From contig WGME01000003.1 in the NCBI GenBank assembly GCA_016125225.1, positions 1,054,001-1,118,000 on the forward strand: a stretch of 64,000 nucleotides of DNA. The letters run 5' to 3'. The notes below the pieces were generated by a model. That model did no database searches, was not told where the DNA came from, and was given only the letters and a program-made list of their open reading frames with translations. Shown here one piece after another: positions 32,972 to 42,301 of this stretch; position 1 is the stretch's first letter; the number at the start of each line of letters is the position of its first letter. The stretch is from a bacterium. Its GTDB lineage: Bacteria; Planctomycetota; Planctomycetia; Planctomycetales; Planctomycetaceae. A program made the position numbers and the translations under genes.

Positions 32972-35746
32972 ATGAAATTTCTCACCACCAGTCTGCTCAG
33001 CCTGTTAAGTCTGGCAGCGATGAACGGGGCCTCTGCGGCACCATTCGAACTCAAAACAGACGACCATATCTGCATCATCGGCAATACACTTGGCGAGCGG
33101 ATGCAGCATACCGGGTGGCTGGAAACGCTGCTCGTTGCCAAATACCCGCAGCATAATCTGGTCTTCCGGAATCTGGCCTACAGTGGCGATGAAATCACCG
33201 GTTACCGCGATGGCAACAAGCGGATGCGGTCGCGCGACTTCGGCACGCAGGATCAATGGTTGTCGGCGAGTGCTCCCTGCCCGCAACCCGACAAGCTGTC
33301 CTCCCGCGACAAAGAAATCGGCCGTGTCAGTGAGAACCGCTTCGGGCTGACCAATACCAAAGCCGACGTGATCTTTGCCTTCTATGGTTACGGGGAATCA
33401 TGGGCCGGGGAAGCTGGCCTGGAGCAGTTCAAGAAAGATGTCGCTGATTTTATCGATCATACTTTGGGTCAGAAGTACAACGGCGAATCGGCCCCACGGC
33501 TGGTGCTCTTCTCTCCGCTGCCGTTGATCGACATGCAAGACTCAAGCCTGCCGGGTCAGGAATATATCGCTACGGTCAATCAGCAATTGCAGGCCTATAC
33601 GGCAGCGATGGCGGAAGTGACCAAGGCGAAAGATGTCACGTTCGTCGATCTGTTCACCCCGAACAGTGGCAACGTCCGTCCTACTCCGGAATGGTCCATC
33701 AACGGCCTGCATCTGACCGAAGCGGGAGATAAAGCCGTCGCCACGCAAATCATGTCGGCCTTATTTCCGAAGGAAAAAATCGGCAGTGGTAAAACCAGCG
33801 ATCAACTCGAGCCGTTGCGGAAAGCCATCAACGATAAGAACTGGTATTGGTTCCATCGTTATCGCACCACCGACGGCTATTCGACCTATGGCGACCGGGC
33901 CTTCCTCAAGTTCACGGAAGGCCCCGGCGGTTATGGCGATGGACTCTCTAACTACTCAGTGATGCAGAAAGAGTTGGAAGTCCTCGACGTCATGACGTCC
34001 AATCGCGACAAAGTGGTCTGGGCAGCCGCGAATGGGAAGACCGAAAAACCGGTCGACGATAACCTGCCCGAGTTTCTGAAAGTCGTCACCAACAAGCCGG
34101 GGCAGCTGGAAGGGGGAGCTCACCTTTATCTGACTGGTCTGGAAGCCATCGACAAGATGACCGTGCACAACGGCATGAAAGTCGAACTCTTTGCCGATGA
34201 AACGCAGTTCCCGGAACTCGTGAACCCGGTGCAGATGGCCTACGACACCAAAGGCCGCTTGTGGGTTTCAGTCTGGCCAACCTATCCGCACTGGCAACCC
34301 ACCAAAGACATGAATGACAAGCTGCTCATTCTGGAAGACACCAATGGTGATGGCAAAGCCGACACCTGCAAAACATTCGCGGGGGATATTCATAACCCTA
34401 CGGGTTTTGAATTCTGGAACGGGGGCATTCTGCTGGCTCAAGGCCCCGACTTGTGGTTCCTGAAAGACACCGATGGCGATGACCAGTACGACGAAAAGAC
34501 CCGCCTGATTCATGGATTGGACACCGCCGACACGCACCACACCGCCAACAGCTTTGCGATGGAACCGGGCGGTGCGGTCTACTTCCAGGAAGGAACCTTC
34601 CATCATTCCCAGATTGAAACACCCTGGGGCCCGACCCGTCGTGTGGCCAATGGTGCCGTGTTCCGTTATGAACCCCGCTCGCACAAGTTCGATGTCTATG
34701 TCTCCTTCGGCTTCGCCAATCCACACGGTCACATCTTTGAAAAGTGGGGTCAGGACATCGTCTGGGATGGCACGGGGGCTCAGCCGTATCATGCCACGCT
34801 CTTTTCGGGTGATATCGATTTCCCGAACAAGCACGGTCGTCCTCCGCAGGTTTACAAGCAGCGCACTCGACCTTGCCCTGGCACGGAAGTTGTCAGCAGC
34901 AGTCACTTCCCGGAAGAGATGCGGGGCAATCTGCTGGTCGGCAACGTGATCGGCTTCCAGGGGATTCTGCAGTACAAACTGACACAGAACGGGGCCAGCT
35001 TCGGAGCTGAAGAAGTCGAACCGATTGTCTTCTCGTCTGACGTGAATTTCCGTCCGTCCGATATCGAAATCGCACCGGATGGGACCATCATGTTCACCGA
35101 ATGGCAGAACACCATCATCGGCCATATGCAGCACAACCTGCGTGATCCCAGCCGCGACAAGCTGCACGGCCGGGTCTACCGCGTTCGCATGGCCGATAAG
35201 GAACCCCTGCAGCCAGTCGCCATTGCCGGGCAACCGCTGCCCCAGTTGCTGAGCCTGCTCGAAAGCCCGGATGACCGGGTGCGACACAGGGCCCGCATTG
35301 AGCTTTCTAACCGTCCGACCGGCGAGGTGATCCCTGCCGCTAAGGCTTGGATGGAAAGCCTGTCGACCAGCGCTCCCGAGTATGAGCATCATCTGCTCGA
35401 AGGGTTGTGGCTGTATCAAAGCCATGATGTCGTGAACGTCGAGCATCTCGAACGGATGTTGAAGTCCTCAGATGACCGGGCTCGTGCCGCTGCCACTCGT
35501 GTCCTCATCGCCTGGCGTGACCGTGTGCCGGAACCCTTGGCGTTGCTGCAGGAGCAGGTGAACGATGAAAGTCCCCGAGCCCGGTTGCAGGCGATTTGGG
35601 GGCTGAGCTACTTCACCGGTGCCGATGCCGTGAAAGCGTCGGAAATTGTGGTCGAGTCGCTGCTGTACGATCAGGATGAATTCCTGAAATTCGAGCTGGA
35701 TGAAACCAACAAAACCCTCGACCGCCGTACCAAGGCGGTGAAATAA
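32972..35746 (+). CDS. PVC-type membrane-bound dehydrogenase propeller with SGNH-like and HEAT domains
   Basis: This 924-residue exported protein has a signal peptide (about 1-22) and an SGNH-hydrolase-like domain (about 28-265) that reads IIGNTLGERMQ where GDSL would be and INGLHLT where the catalytic DxxH would be. A PVC-type membrane-bound dehydrogenase beta-propeller follows (about 395-735; e.g. LAQGPDLWFLKDTDGDD, NGAVFRYEPRSHKFDVY, FRPSDIEIAPDGTIMFTEW), then C-terminal HEAT-like repeats (about 745-915). Related planctomycete proteins usually end with a c-type cytochrome domain; here that part is the next gene. The SGNH part probably does not hydrolyse esters, because both Ser and Asp positions differ. 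Confidence 0.86.
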   Translation: MKFLTTSLLSLLSLAAMNGASAAPFELKTDDHICIIGNTLGERMQHTGWLETLLVAKYPQHNLVFRNLAYSGDEITGYRDGNKRMRSRDFGTQDQWLSASAPCPQPDKLSSRDKEIGRVSENRFGLTNTKADVIFAFYGYGESWAGEAGLEQFKKDVADFIDHTLGQKYNGESAPRLVLFSPLPLIDMQDSSLPGQEYIATVNQQLQAYTAAMAEVTKAKDVTFVDLFTPNSGNVRPTPEWSINGLHLTEAGDKAVATQIMSALFPKEKIGSGKTSDQLEPLRKAINDKNWYWFHRYRTTDGYSTYGDRAFLKFTEGPGGYGDGLSNYSVMQKELEVLDVMTSNRDKVVWAAANGKTEKPVDDNLPEFLKVVTNKPGQLEGGAHLYLTGLEAIDKMTVHNGMKVELFADETQFPELVNPVQMAYDTKGRLWVSVWPTYPHWQPTKDMNDKLLILEDTNGDGKADTCKTFAGDIHNPTGFEFWNGGILLAQGPDLWFLKDTDGDDQYDEKTRLIHGLDTADTHHTANSFAMEPGGAVYFQEGTFHHSQIETPWGPTRRVANGAVFRYEPRSHKFDVYVSFGFANPHGHIFEKWGQDIVWDGTGAQPYHATLFSGDIDFPNKHGRPPQVYKQRTRPCPGTEVVSSSHFPEEMRGNLLVGNVIGFQGILQYKLTQNGASFGAEEVEPIVFSSDVNFRPSDIEIAPDGTIMFTEWQNTIIGHMQHNLRDPSRDKLHGRVYRVRMADKEPLQPVAIAGQPLPQLLSLLESPDDRVRHRARIELSNRPTGEVIPAAKAWMESLSTSAPEYEHHLLEGLWLYQSHDVVNVEHLERMLKSSDDRARAAATRVLIAWRDRVPEPLALLQEQVNDESPRARLQAIWGLSYFTGADAVKASEIVVESLLYDQDEFLKFELDETNKTLDRRTKAVK

Positions 35747-35759
35747 TGAAATGCTGACC

Positions 35760-35799
35760 CGACCGGGCGGCTGTCCTCAACCAATAGCTGGCCCGGTCG
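35760..35799 (+). terminator. Terminator-like hairpin between dehydrogenase and cytochrome genes
   Basis: CGACCGGGC (35760-35768) pairs perfectly with GCCCGGTCG (35791-35799) around a 22-base loop and is followed by TTCTTTCC. It lies in the 82-base gap between two co-oriented genes that look like halves of one system, so it may terminate or attenuate read-through. Confidence 0.55.
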
Positions 35800-35828
35800 T
35801 TCTTTCCCGCCGATGAAATACTGCCATC

Positions 35829-37607
35829 ATGCCTGCCTTGCGTACTGCTTCTGCTCTGTTCTGCCTGATTCTTATCGCGTCGCCAGCCCTCGCCGAAGAA
35901 CCGACCAGCGCTGTGGGTCCGCTGATGAAGCTGTTTGAGAGTGGGCGCTTGCCCGCTCAACGTCAGCCCGCGGTTGTGGAGATGATCTGCCAGCGTGGGA
36001 ATGCGAACGATTTACGGGTCGTTCTCGATCGCATTCTGCAGGCCGATGGATTTGTACCTGAATTGCGAATCCAGGCACTCGATTGGCTGGCCGATGCCGC
36101 GGAAACCCGTAAGGTGGTGCCCGCTGGCGATCTTTCGGGCCTGGCAGCATTGGTGATCGGCGACCGTGCGACGGGGCAGCCCCAGTTGCAGCGGCGTGCC
36201 ATCCGCTTGGCCGCCGAATGGAAGGTGGCCGCGGTGGCACCTGCCTTGCAAAAGCTGGCGACCAGCACCGAAGTCACCCCGGCTTTGCAGCGATCAGCGA
36301 TCGATGGCCTCATCACGATTGGTGACCCGGGCAGTCACCAGACTCTGAAAGAACTCGCAACGGCGGGCCATCCGTTGCCGGTGCGTATGCAGGCCACGGC
36401 TGGGATTGTGAGTTTCGATGCCTCTGCTGCTGCCACAGCAGCCGCTGCCGTGCTGCACGATGCGACCGCGAAAGACGCACTCGGTCCACTGCTCGACGCC
36501 TTCTTCCAGCATAAGGAAGGGGTCGACGGACTGGCCGCCGCAATCAAGGCCCATCCGCCCACAGCCGATGTCGCTAAGGTGGCATTGCGGTACATGTATT
36601 CGGTGGGGCGGAGCGATGCGGCCTTGTCGAATGTCCTCGGCAACATCGCCGGAATCAGTGCCGACCCCACGCCGCCCACGCCGGAAGAAGTGGCTCGCAT
36701 CGTTGATGAAGTCATCGCGAAAGGGAATCCGGCACGCGGAGAAGCAATTTTTCGTCGCAAAGATTTGAGCTGCATGAAGTGTCACAGCGTCAGCCGTGCC
36801 GGCGGCCAGGTCGGGCCCGATCTCAGCCCGGTCGGTGTTTCTTCGCCGGTCGATTATGTCGTCAACTCCATCCTGAACCCCAACTTGGCGGTGAAGGAAC
36901 AATACGTCACGAAAGTCTTCGAACTCACTAGCGGCAAAGTGCTGACGGGTGTGGTCATCGATCGCGATGATGTGCGGGTCAACATCCGCGATGTCACAGG
37001 GACCACAGTGACTATCCCTGTGGCCGATATTGAAGAGGAAGTTGAAGGCCGTTCCTTGATGCCGCAGGGTCTGACGAAATTTCTGACGCATGAAGAACTC
37101 GTCGATCTGGCCAAATTCGTTTCCGAGTTGGGCAAGCCCGGGCCGTATGTGCTCAACCCCGGTAGAACCATTCAGCGCTGGAGGCTGATGAACGAAGCGC
37201 CCGAAGAGCTGACATCGTCGGTGCCGCATCTGGAACACGTCCGCGAACTCATTCTGGGAAGTGATTCCACGCATTGGACTCCGGTCTACTCGCAGGTCGC
37301 GGGGGTTTTACCACTCAGTGAATTGCGAGAAAATGGCGAACCGTTCGTGCTGATTTTGAAGGGCGAAGTGCAGGTGCGGACCGCCGGGGCGGTGCATTTC
37401 CATCTCGACTGCACGGAACGAACGCAGGTCTGGGTCGACGCTCAACCGTTTGATGACGCGAAAGATTGGTCAGCCACGTTCGATCCTGGTGTGCATGCGG
37501 TGATCTTGCGGATCGAACTTTCTGATCGCCCCGATCCCACCCTCAAACTGGAAGTGAGCACCCCCAACGATTCTTCAGCAAAGTTCGAACTCGTCGGCGG
37601 CTATTGA
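35829..37607 (+). CDS. Exported HEAT-repeat c-type cytochrome (PVC-type haem-binding domain)
   Basis: This 592-residue exported protein begins with a signal peptide (about 1-22), followed by HEAT-like repeats to about residue 285. A cytochrome domain then starts at GNPARGEAIFRRKDLSCMKCH (haem motif CMKCH at 315-319) and continues through the family-typical SILNPNLAVKEQY, VLTGVVIDRDD and LTHEELVDLAKFVSELG. The last about 130 residues form an extra beta-rich domain. In related proteins this region is fused to the dehydrogenase propeller, which is encoded just upstream here, so the two products probably form one electron-transfer complex. Confidence 0.86.
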   Translation: MPALRTASALFCLILIASPALAEEPTSAVGPLMKLFESGRLPAQRQPAVVEMICQRGNANDLRVVLDRILQADGFVPELRIQALDWLADAAETRKVVPAGDLSGLAALVIGDRATGQPQLQRRAIRLAAEWKVAAVAPALQKLATSTEVTPALQRSAIDGLITIGDPGSHQTLKELATAGHPLPVRMQATAGIVSFDASAAATAAAAVLHDATAKDALGPLLDAFFQHKEGVDGLAAAIKAHPPTADVAKVALRYMYSVGRSDAALSNVLGNIAGISADPTPPTPEEVARIVDEVIAKGNPARGEAIFRRKDLSCMKCHSVSRAGGQVGPDLSPVGVSSPVDYVVNSILNPNLAVKEQYVTKVFELTSGKVLTGVVIDRDDVRVNIRDVTGTTVTIPVADIEEEVEGRSLMPQGLTKFLTHEELVDLAKFVSELGKPGPYVLNPGRTIQRWRLMNEAPEELTSSVPHLEHVRELILGSDSTHWTPVYSQVAGVLPLSELRENGEPFVLILKGEVQVRTAGAVHFHLDCTERTQVWVDAQPFDDAKDWSATFDPGVHAVILRIELSDRPDPTLKLEVSTPNDSSAKFELVGGY

Positions 37608-37613
37608 TCCCCA

Positions 37614-38180
37614 TCAAGGTCGCTTTCGCACGACTAACAAACGTGGAGGATGTTGTCGTTCCGGATCGACAGCGCAGCGTTTCCACTCGAATTCCGTTGC
37701 GGATAGTCCATCCATCCAGTTTTCCACGGCCGCAGTTTCCTGTAAGCCGCCCGGATGCCCTGTGTAAGCCACAACCGTAATGATTCCGCCTTTGCGGAGT
37801 AAACGGGCGGCTTGTTCCAACGCCATCACCGTCGTGGCTGCCTGTGTGATGATCAATTTCCCGGCACCGGGCAGATAGCCCAGGTTGAACATCACTGCAG
37901 CCAGCCGGCCGTGATATTCTTCGGGAATCCAGACCGCCAGATGGCAGTGGTCTTGCTCGATGAGCGTCACGTTGGAGCAACCAGCAGACCGTAAGCGGAA
38001 TGCAGTCTGCTCCAAGGCGAGCGGTTGCCGATCGCAGGCAAAGACTCGGCCGGTCGGTCCCACCTGCTGAGCCAGAAACAGGGTGTCATGCCCATTTCCG
38101 GCAGTGGCATCCACGGCGATATCTCCTGGTGATACCACGGCGGCAATTTCGTCGTGCGCGATCGATGTCAGGGGCCGCAT
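37614..38180 (-). CDS. mnmM: tRNA 5-aminomethyl-(2-thio)uridine methyltransferase MnmM (YtqB family)
   Basis: This 188-residue Rossmann-fold methyltransferase carries the YtqB/MnmM hallmarks: the SAM motif VDATAGNGHDTLFLA (about 23-37), FACDRQ, the characteristic MFNLGYLPGAGK (about 96-107), a Thr-rich TQAATTVMALEQA helix, YTGHPGG and a closing NPP-like HPPRLLVV. In Gram-positive bacteria this enzyme converts nm5U34 to mnm5U34 in the tRNA wobble position, replacing the methyltransferase half of MnmC. Its start overlaps by 13 bases the end of an FAD oxidoreductase gene that could supply the preceding oxidation step. Confidence 0.86.
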   Translation of the reverse strand: MRPLTSIAHDEIAAVVSPGDIAVDATAGNGHDTLFLAQQVGPTGRVFACDRQPLALEQTAFRLRSAGCSNVTLIEQDHCHLAVWIPEEYHGRLAAVMFNLGYLPGAGKLIITQAATTVMALEQAARLLRKGGIITVVAYTGHPGGLQETAAVENWMDGLSATEFEWKRCAVDPERQHPPRLLVVRKRP

Positions 38181-39250
38181 GCACTCAGCTCCGTCAACCG
38201 ATTGAGATCACAACGAGGGTCAAACACCGGTTCGCCGCGCATCACGGCGAGCAGTTCCCTCGCCAGTCGCGGAGCCTGCAGCGTTCCTTTTGATCCCAGC
38301 CCATTCAGGTAACCCAATTGTGACGAACTCGGGTGTCGGCCGATGACCGGATATTGTTGCAGATGAATGGGTCGCACGGCCGCATGATGAGCCACAATTT
38401 GGAAAGGCCTGCGTAAGACCTGTCGCAGCAACTGTTCGATTTGCTCCCGCCCTGCCGCTGTCGGTGTTTCATCGAGTTGTTGCCATTCATAAGTCGAACC
38501 CGCCTGATACAAACCGTCGGCCCGGCGAGTGAGCCAGATCCCACGGTGTACCACGCGCGATTCTGTCAGGCCGGAGATGTCGAGAGTCAGAATCTCGCCC
38601 TTGGCTGGTCGAAAACGCACTGCGGAAAACCAGGGATGCTGCTGGGCTTGTAGTCCCTGACAACTGATGAGCCACCGCGCAGTGACATTGTAGCGAGGCA
38701 ACATGACACCTTCAGATTGCAAGATAAGGCCATCGCTCCATGACAACGAGTCCTGCCGATAACATCCCAATCGATCAAAGAAATCACGCGAAGATTGCAG
38801 ATACGTAGGGACATCGAGTTGCCCCGCTGTCAGCATTTCCATATCGCAAGTGGCTGGCAAGAAGGACTCAGCATCGAGTTCGGGCTGTGGTGGCGATCGC
38901 GTGATTTGCTCAAATTCGGGGTCGTTGCGCCGACGTTCAAAAATGGCGAGTTCTTCTGCTGTTTCGAACCGACGGACCATCGTTGTTTCGCGGAAAAACG
39001 AGGTTCCGAGCTCAGCCTCTGCCCTTCGATAGTGAGCCAGCGCGGCAGACCAGAACGCCGGGAACTGCCAGCTGATGACGAGTCGCTGTCCGGTGATCGG
39101 CGTGATCAGGCCCGCGGAGATGCGCGAGGGTGTGTTAGACTCGTTCCGATCAATGATCAGCACCCGCAAACCGGCCCAATGAAATTGCCAGGCAACAGCG
39201 GTGCCTGCCAATCCCTGTCCGAGAATGATGGCGTCATAGGTCATGGACAT
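38168..39250 (-). CDS. FAD-dependent oxidoreductase, DAO family, possibly MnmC oxidase-like
   Basis: This protein of about 360 residues has a glutathione-reductase-type FAD fold: the opening dinucleotide motif AIILGQGLAGTAVAWQ, a strand ending in LIIDR with the ribose-binding acid, the SRISAGLITPITGQRLV segment, and a C-terminal GYLNGLGSKGTLQAPRLA with the FAD pyrophosphate motif. This DAO-type pattern is shared by glycine oxidases and the FAD half of MnmC, which removes the carboxymethyl group from cmnm5U34. The overlap with mnmM strongly suggests the tRNA role. The ATG at 39250 is preferred because GGGGA lies about nine bases upstream; ATGs at 39256 and 39244 are alternatives. Confidence 0.75.
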   Translation of the reverse strand: MSMTYDAIILGQGLAGTAVAWQFHWAGLRVLIIDRNESNTPSRISAGLITPITGQRLVISWQFPAFWSAALAHYRRAEAELGTSFFRETTMVRRFETAEELAIFERRRNDPEFEQITRSPPQPELDAESFLPATCDMEMLTAGQLDVPTYLQSSRDFFDRLGCYRQDSLSWSDGLILQSEGVMLPRYNVTARWLISCQGLQAQQHPWFSAVRFRPAKGEILTLDISGLTESRVVHRGIWLTRRADGLYQAGSTYEWQQLDETPTAAGREQIEQLLRQVLRRPFQIVAHHAAVRPIHLQQYPVIGRHPSSSQLGYLNGLGSKGTLQAPRLARELLAVMRGEPVFDPRCDLNRLTELSACGP

Positions 39251-39296
39251 GACCATTGTTCCCCATCGAACACGGGGGGAGACTTTGCCGGAGTGA

Positions 39297-40634
39297 TCAC
39301 AAATCGATTCCCAGTTCCTCGATCTTGCGATAGAGGCTGGAAAGGCCCATGCGCAAGCGGCGGGCGGCTTCGCGCTTGTCAGGATACTCCCGCAGCACCC
39401 GCTCGATATGCAACCGTTCGTAGTGCCGAAGCGCCGACCGGAGATCATCGGTGTCGGGCAAGGGTTGCGAGGCCGTCACCAGATCGGGTGGCAAATCCTG
39501 TTGGCGGATCTGGTTGCCGTCACACATCATCACGGCCCGTTCGATGGCATTATCCAACTGCCGTACGTTGCCTTTCCAACTGGATGCGATCAGGGCACGA
39601 ATGGTTTCGCCTGTGGCTCCGGAAACCAGTTTGCCCATTTCGCGGCTGTGGCGGGCAATGAAGAAATCGACCAGTTCCGGGATGTCGTCGAGCCGTTCGC
39701 GTAGGGGCGGAATGCGGATCTTGACACCATCCAGCCGATAAAACAGGGCTTCATCAAAACGCCCTTCCGCGACCTCTGCGGACAGATCCCGTGTGGTTGC
39801 GGCGACAATCCGTGCCCGTTGCGTGAAGGGTTCCGATGCTCCCGAGGGCAAGACTTCGCCATACTCAATCGCCCGCAGCAGCTTCGCCTGGGTCGGTAAG
39901 GGCAGGTGTGTGACCTCGGCCAGAAAGACGGTCCCTTCACCCGCATTCCGGAAGATCCCCGCCTGCTCCGGAACCTGTGACGAAGCGGTTGAACCAAAGA
40001 GCTGAGCTTCGAGAAGTTCGACAGGGCGCGTCGAACAGTTCAAAGCCAGAAACCGTTCCTGTTTCTTTGGTCCCCAACGATGAATCGTGCGGGCAAATAG
40101 TTCCTTACCAGTACCCGATTCCCCCACCAGCAGTACATTGGCATTCGTGATCGCAACGCGACGGATCGTTTCCAGAACTTCCTGCAACGCCTTGCTGGAA
40201 CCAATCACTTCTTCCTGATCATCGCGGCGAGACAATTCGCGACGTAACGCCTGATTTTCCTGAAACAACTGGCGATACTGAAACAGTCGCTGCAGCTTAT
40301 TGGCCAGATCGTCAAAAATCACCGGCTTGACGAGATAGTCGAACGCCCCGGCTTTGAAGGCCTCCACAGCATTCTCCACCGTGGCATAAGCCGTGATGAT
40401 CAGCCCCGAAACATTCGGGTTGTACTGCAGCAGCCGGCGTAACAGGTTAACACCGTCGCCATCGGGGAGTTGCACATCGCAAATGGCCACCTGGAAGTCG
40501 CGATCGCGAATGGCTTTGACGGCATCGGCGATGGTACCGGCTGCAATGACGTCATAGCCATCATCCGTCAGGAACTCGCGCAACGAGGTGCGAATGATCT
40601 CTTCATCTTCCACGATCAGGACAGAGCGCTTCAC
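39297..40634 (-). CDS. NtrC-type response regulator with degenerate AAA+ domain
   Basis: This 445-residue regulator has a receiver domain (about 1-120; phosphoacceptor Asp53, Lys103), an AAA+ domain (about 140-375) and a Fis-type helix-turn-helix (about 400-445, REAARRLRMGLSSLYRKIEELG). Walker A (GESGTGKE, 171-178) is intact. The GAFTGA loop that contacts sigma-54 is missing: the segment after LFG (215-225) is short and unrelated. Walker B reads FLAE (237-240), with Ala at the position of the catalytic Asp, and the first arginine-finger position in FDEALFYR is Asp294. It is therefore probably not a sigma-54 activator and may not hydrolyse ATP. Its start overlaps the kinase stop as ATGA. Confidence 0.9.
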   Translation of the reverse strand: MKRSVLIVEDEEIIRTSLREFLTDDGYDVIAAGTIADAVKAIRDRDFQVAICDVQLPDGDGVNLLRRLLQYNPNVSGLIITAYATVENAVEAFKAGAFDYLVKPVIFDDLANKLQRLFQYRQLFQENQALRRELSRRDDQEEVIGSSKALQEVLETIRRVAITNANVLLVGESGTGKELFARTIHRWGPKKQERFLALNCSTRPVELLEAQLFGSTASSQVPEQAGIFRNAGEGTVFLAEVTHLPLPTQAKLLRAIEYGEVLPSGASEPFTQRARIVAATTRDLSAEVAEGRFDEALFYRLDGVKIRIPPLRERLDDIPELVDFFIARHSREMGKLVSGATGETIRALIASSWKGNVRQLDNAIERAVMMCDGNQIRQQDLPPDLVTASQPLPDTDDLRSALRHYERLHIERVLREYPDKREAARRLRMGLSSLYRKIEELGIDL

Positions 40635-42016
40635 GGTGTCATGACCTCTTCTACGGGTTCAGGGTCGAGTGAGTGCGAAGTGACGGGCAACATATCGGGG
40701 AGTTGCTGGAGTTCGTTGTTGGTCAACGAAACACAGAACGTGGTTCCGTGCGGCGACGTCGCGGTCAATTCCAACCGGCCGTGCAGTTCCTGCTCAACGA
40801 TATTGCGGCAGACAAACAGCCCTAACCCGGTGCCCGTTTCTTTGGTCGTAAAATAGGGCTGGAAGACCCGCTCGCGATGTTCAGGAGCAATCCCGCGGCC
40901 GGTATCGATCACTTCGACACGCAACCAGCCGGAGACCAGCGACGTCCGCAATTCGATGGTGCTCCCCTCGGGAGTGGCATCCATGGCGTTCAGAATCAGA
41001 TTGAGAATCACCTGCACGAATTGATCGCTGACCAGTCGCAACGCGGGTAACCCTGTGGCATACGTGATCACCATCCGTTTGCCTTTGCGGCGTTTGTAGT
41101 ACTTGGCGATATTGAGCGCGGCATCGATCGCGCGATGCACATCGGTCAGCGATGCTGTCGAACTCGCGGGACGGCTGAAATCGACGAGTTCTCTGAGCGT
41201 ACGCTGGATACGCCGCAGTTGATCATCGACCATGCTGAGCCGTTCCTGCGTGTGGTCATCCAGATTGCGTCGTTTCAGCAGTTGTACCAGGGAACTGATG
41301 GCTGCTAATGGGTTACCGACTTCGTGGGCAATTCCGGCTGCGAGCAGGCCAAATGCGGCTTGCTTTTCCTGCTGCACAATCATCGCCTGAGTTTCCTGCA
41401 GCTCTCGCGTTCGTTCATTGATGCGTTCTTCCAGCGAGTACTGATTCTGTTGCAGGGCGAGATTCAATTCTTCGAGTCGCTCACTGGCGTGCTTCAATCG
41501 GGCCGACAGCGATGTGCTGGCCCAGGCGACCCAGGCCATAAAGATCGGTGTCAGCACCAATGACGAAGATTCCTCGGAGGTGACCGTGCCCTGCATCACC
41601 GCGACAGACCCATAACTGGCCACATGCAAAGCCAATGTGCAGTAGGTGACTGCGGGAGCAAAGCGAATGGCGCTCACCAGCAGCGAGAGAAAATAGTAAA
41701 AGCGGAAGGCACTGAGCACGCCGCCATCGAACTGGCAGAGCAAGCCAATGAACATCGCCTCCATCGCGGAAGTGAAGAGGGGGTAATCCGCGAGGAAGAC
41801 GGTGCCCCGGACACTGAAGTAGGTGTCACACAAAGCATAAGCGGCGCCGACTGCGAGAATGGCGTTCAATGGTGCGGTGGAACCATTCGTTCCCAGGAAA
41901 TTCACGAGGCCGTAACCGACACAGATTCCGAACCAGCGAATCCGAATGGTGATCGCCTGGGCCGAAAGTTCCCAATCAAATTCGTTATCTCTGGTAAGAA
42001 GTGCTGCAGAAGACAT
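40631..42016 (-). CDS. Membrane sensor histidine kinase
   Basis: This 461-residue kinase starts with about five or six membrane helices (about 25-175), followed by a coiled coil (about 170-215) and the dimerisation/phosphoacceptor domain with AAGIAHEVGNP (His231). The HATPase domain has NLILNAMDATPEG (N box), DTGRGIAPEH (G1), GTGLGLFVC (G2) and TTFCVSL near the end. No large sensor domain is seen, so the signal is probably sensed in or at the membrane. It is translationally coupled to the following response regulator, and together they form a two-component system with unknown input. Confidence 0.9.
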   Translation of the reverse strand: MSSAALLTRDNEFDWELSAQAITIRIRWFGICVGYGLVNFLGTNGSTAPLNAILAVGAAYALCDTYFSVRGTVFLADYPLFTSAMEAMFIGLLCQFDGGVLSAFRFYYFLSLLVSAIRFAPAVTYCTLALHVASYGSVAVMQGTVTSEESSSLVLTPIFMAWVAWASTSLSARLKHASERLEELNLALQQNQYSLEERINERTRELQETQAMIVQQEKQAAFGLLAAGIAHEVGNPLAAISSLVQLLKRRNLDDHTQERLSMVDDQLRRIQRTLRELVDFSRPASSTASLTDVHRAIDAALNIAKYYKRRKGKRMVITYATGLPALRLVSDQFVQVILNLILNAMDATPEGSTIELRTSLVSGWLRVEVIDTGRGIAPEHRERVFQPYFTTKETGTGLGLFVCRNIVEQELHGRLELTATSPHGTTFCVSLTNNELQQLPDMLPVTSHSLDPEPVEEVMTP

Positions 42017-42301
42017 CGATCGAGTTCAGTGCCGGTTCGCGGACGGTGCACCAGAATGGTATGGTATGACGGGATTATAGGCGGAATGTGTGCGAACATC
42101 AGCCATCGACTGGGACAATCAAACCGAATCTGTCGAACTCGCTGGTGATGACGATTTTGCGTTCCCGCTGAAGTCGGCCGTTGTTCCGGGCCGATAATGG
42201 ACAAGTTGCACAATTGGCCGCTTGGTGCTCGACCCGTTTCTGCCAGAAACGCGACCGACACCCACGGCCTTGCGTCAGCGCTCACGAAGGCGAAAAGCGG
42301 C

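Noticed and set aside
34268-35446. Long open frame antisense to the membrane-bound dehydrogenase gene
   Set aside because: Sequence is a codon shadow of a well-supported propeller/HEAT protein; no ribosome site or domain.
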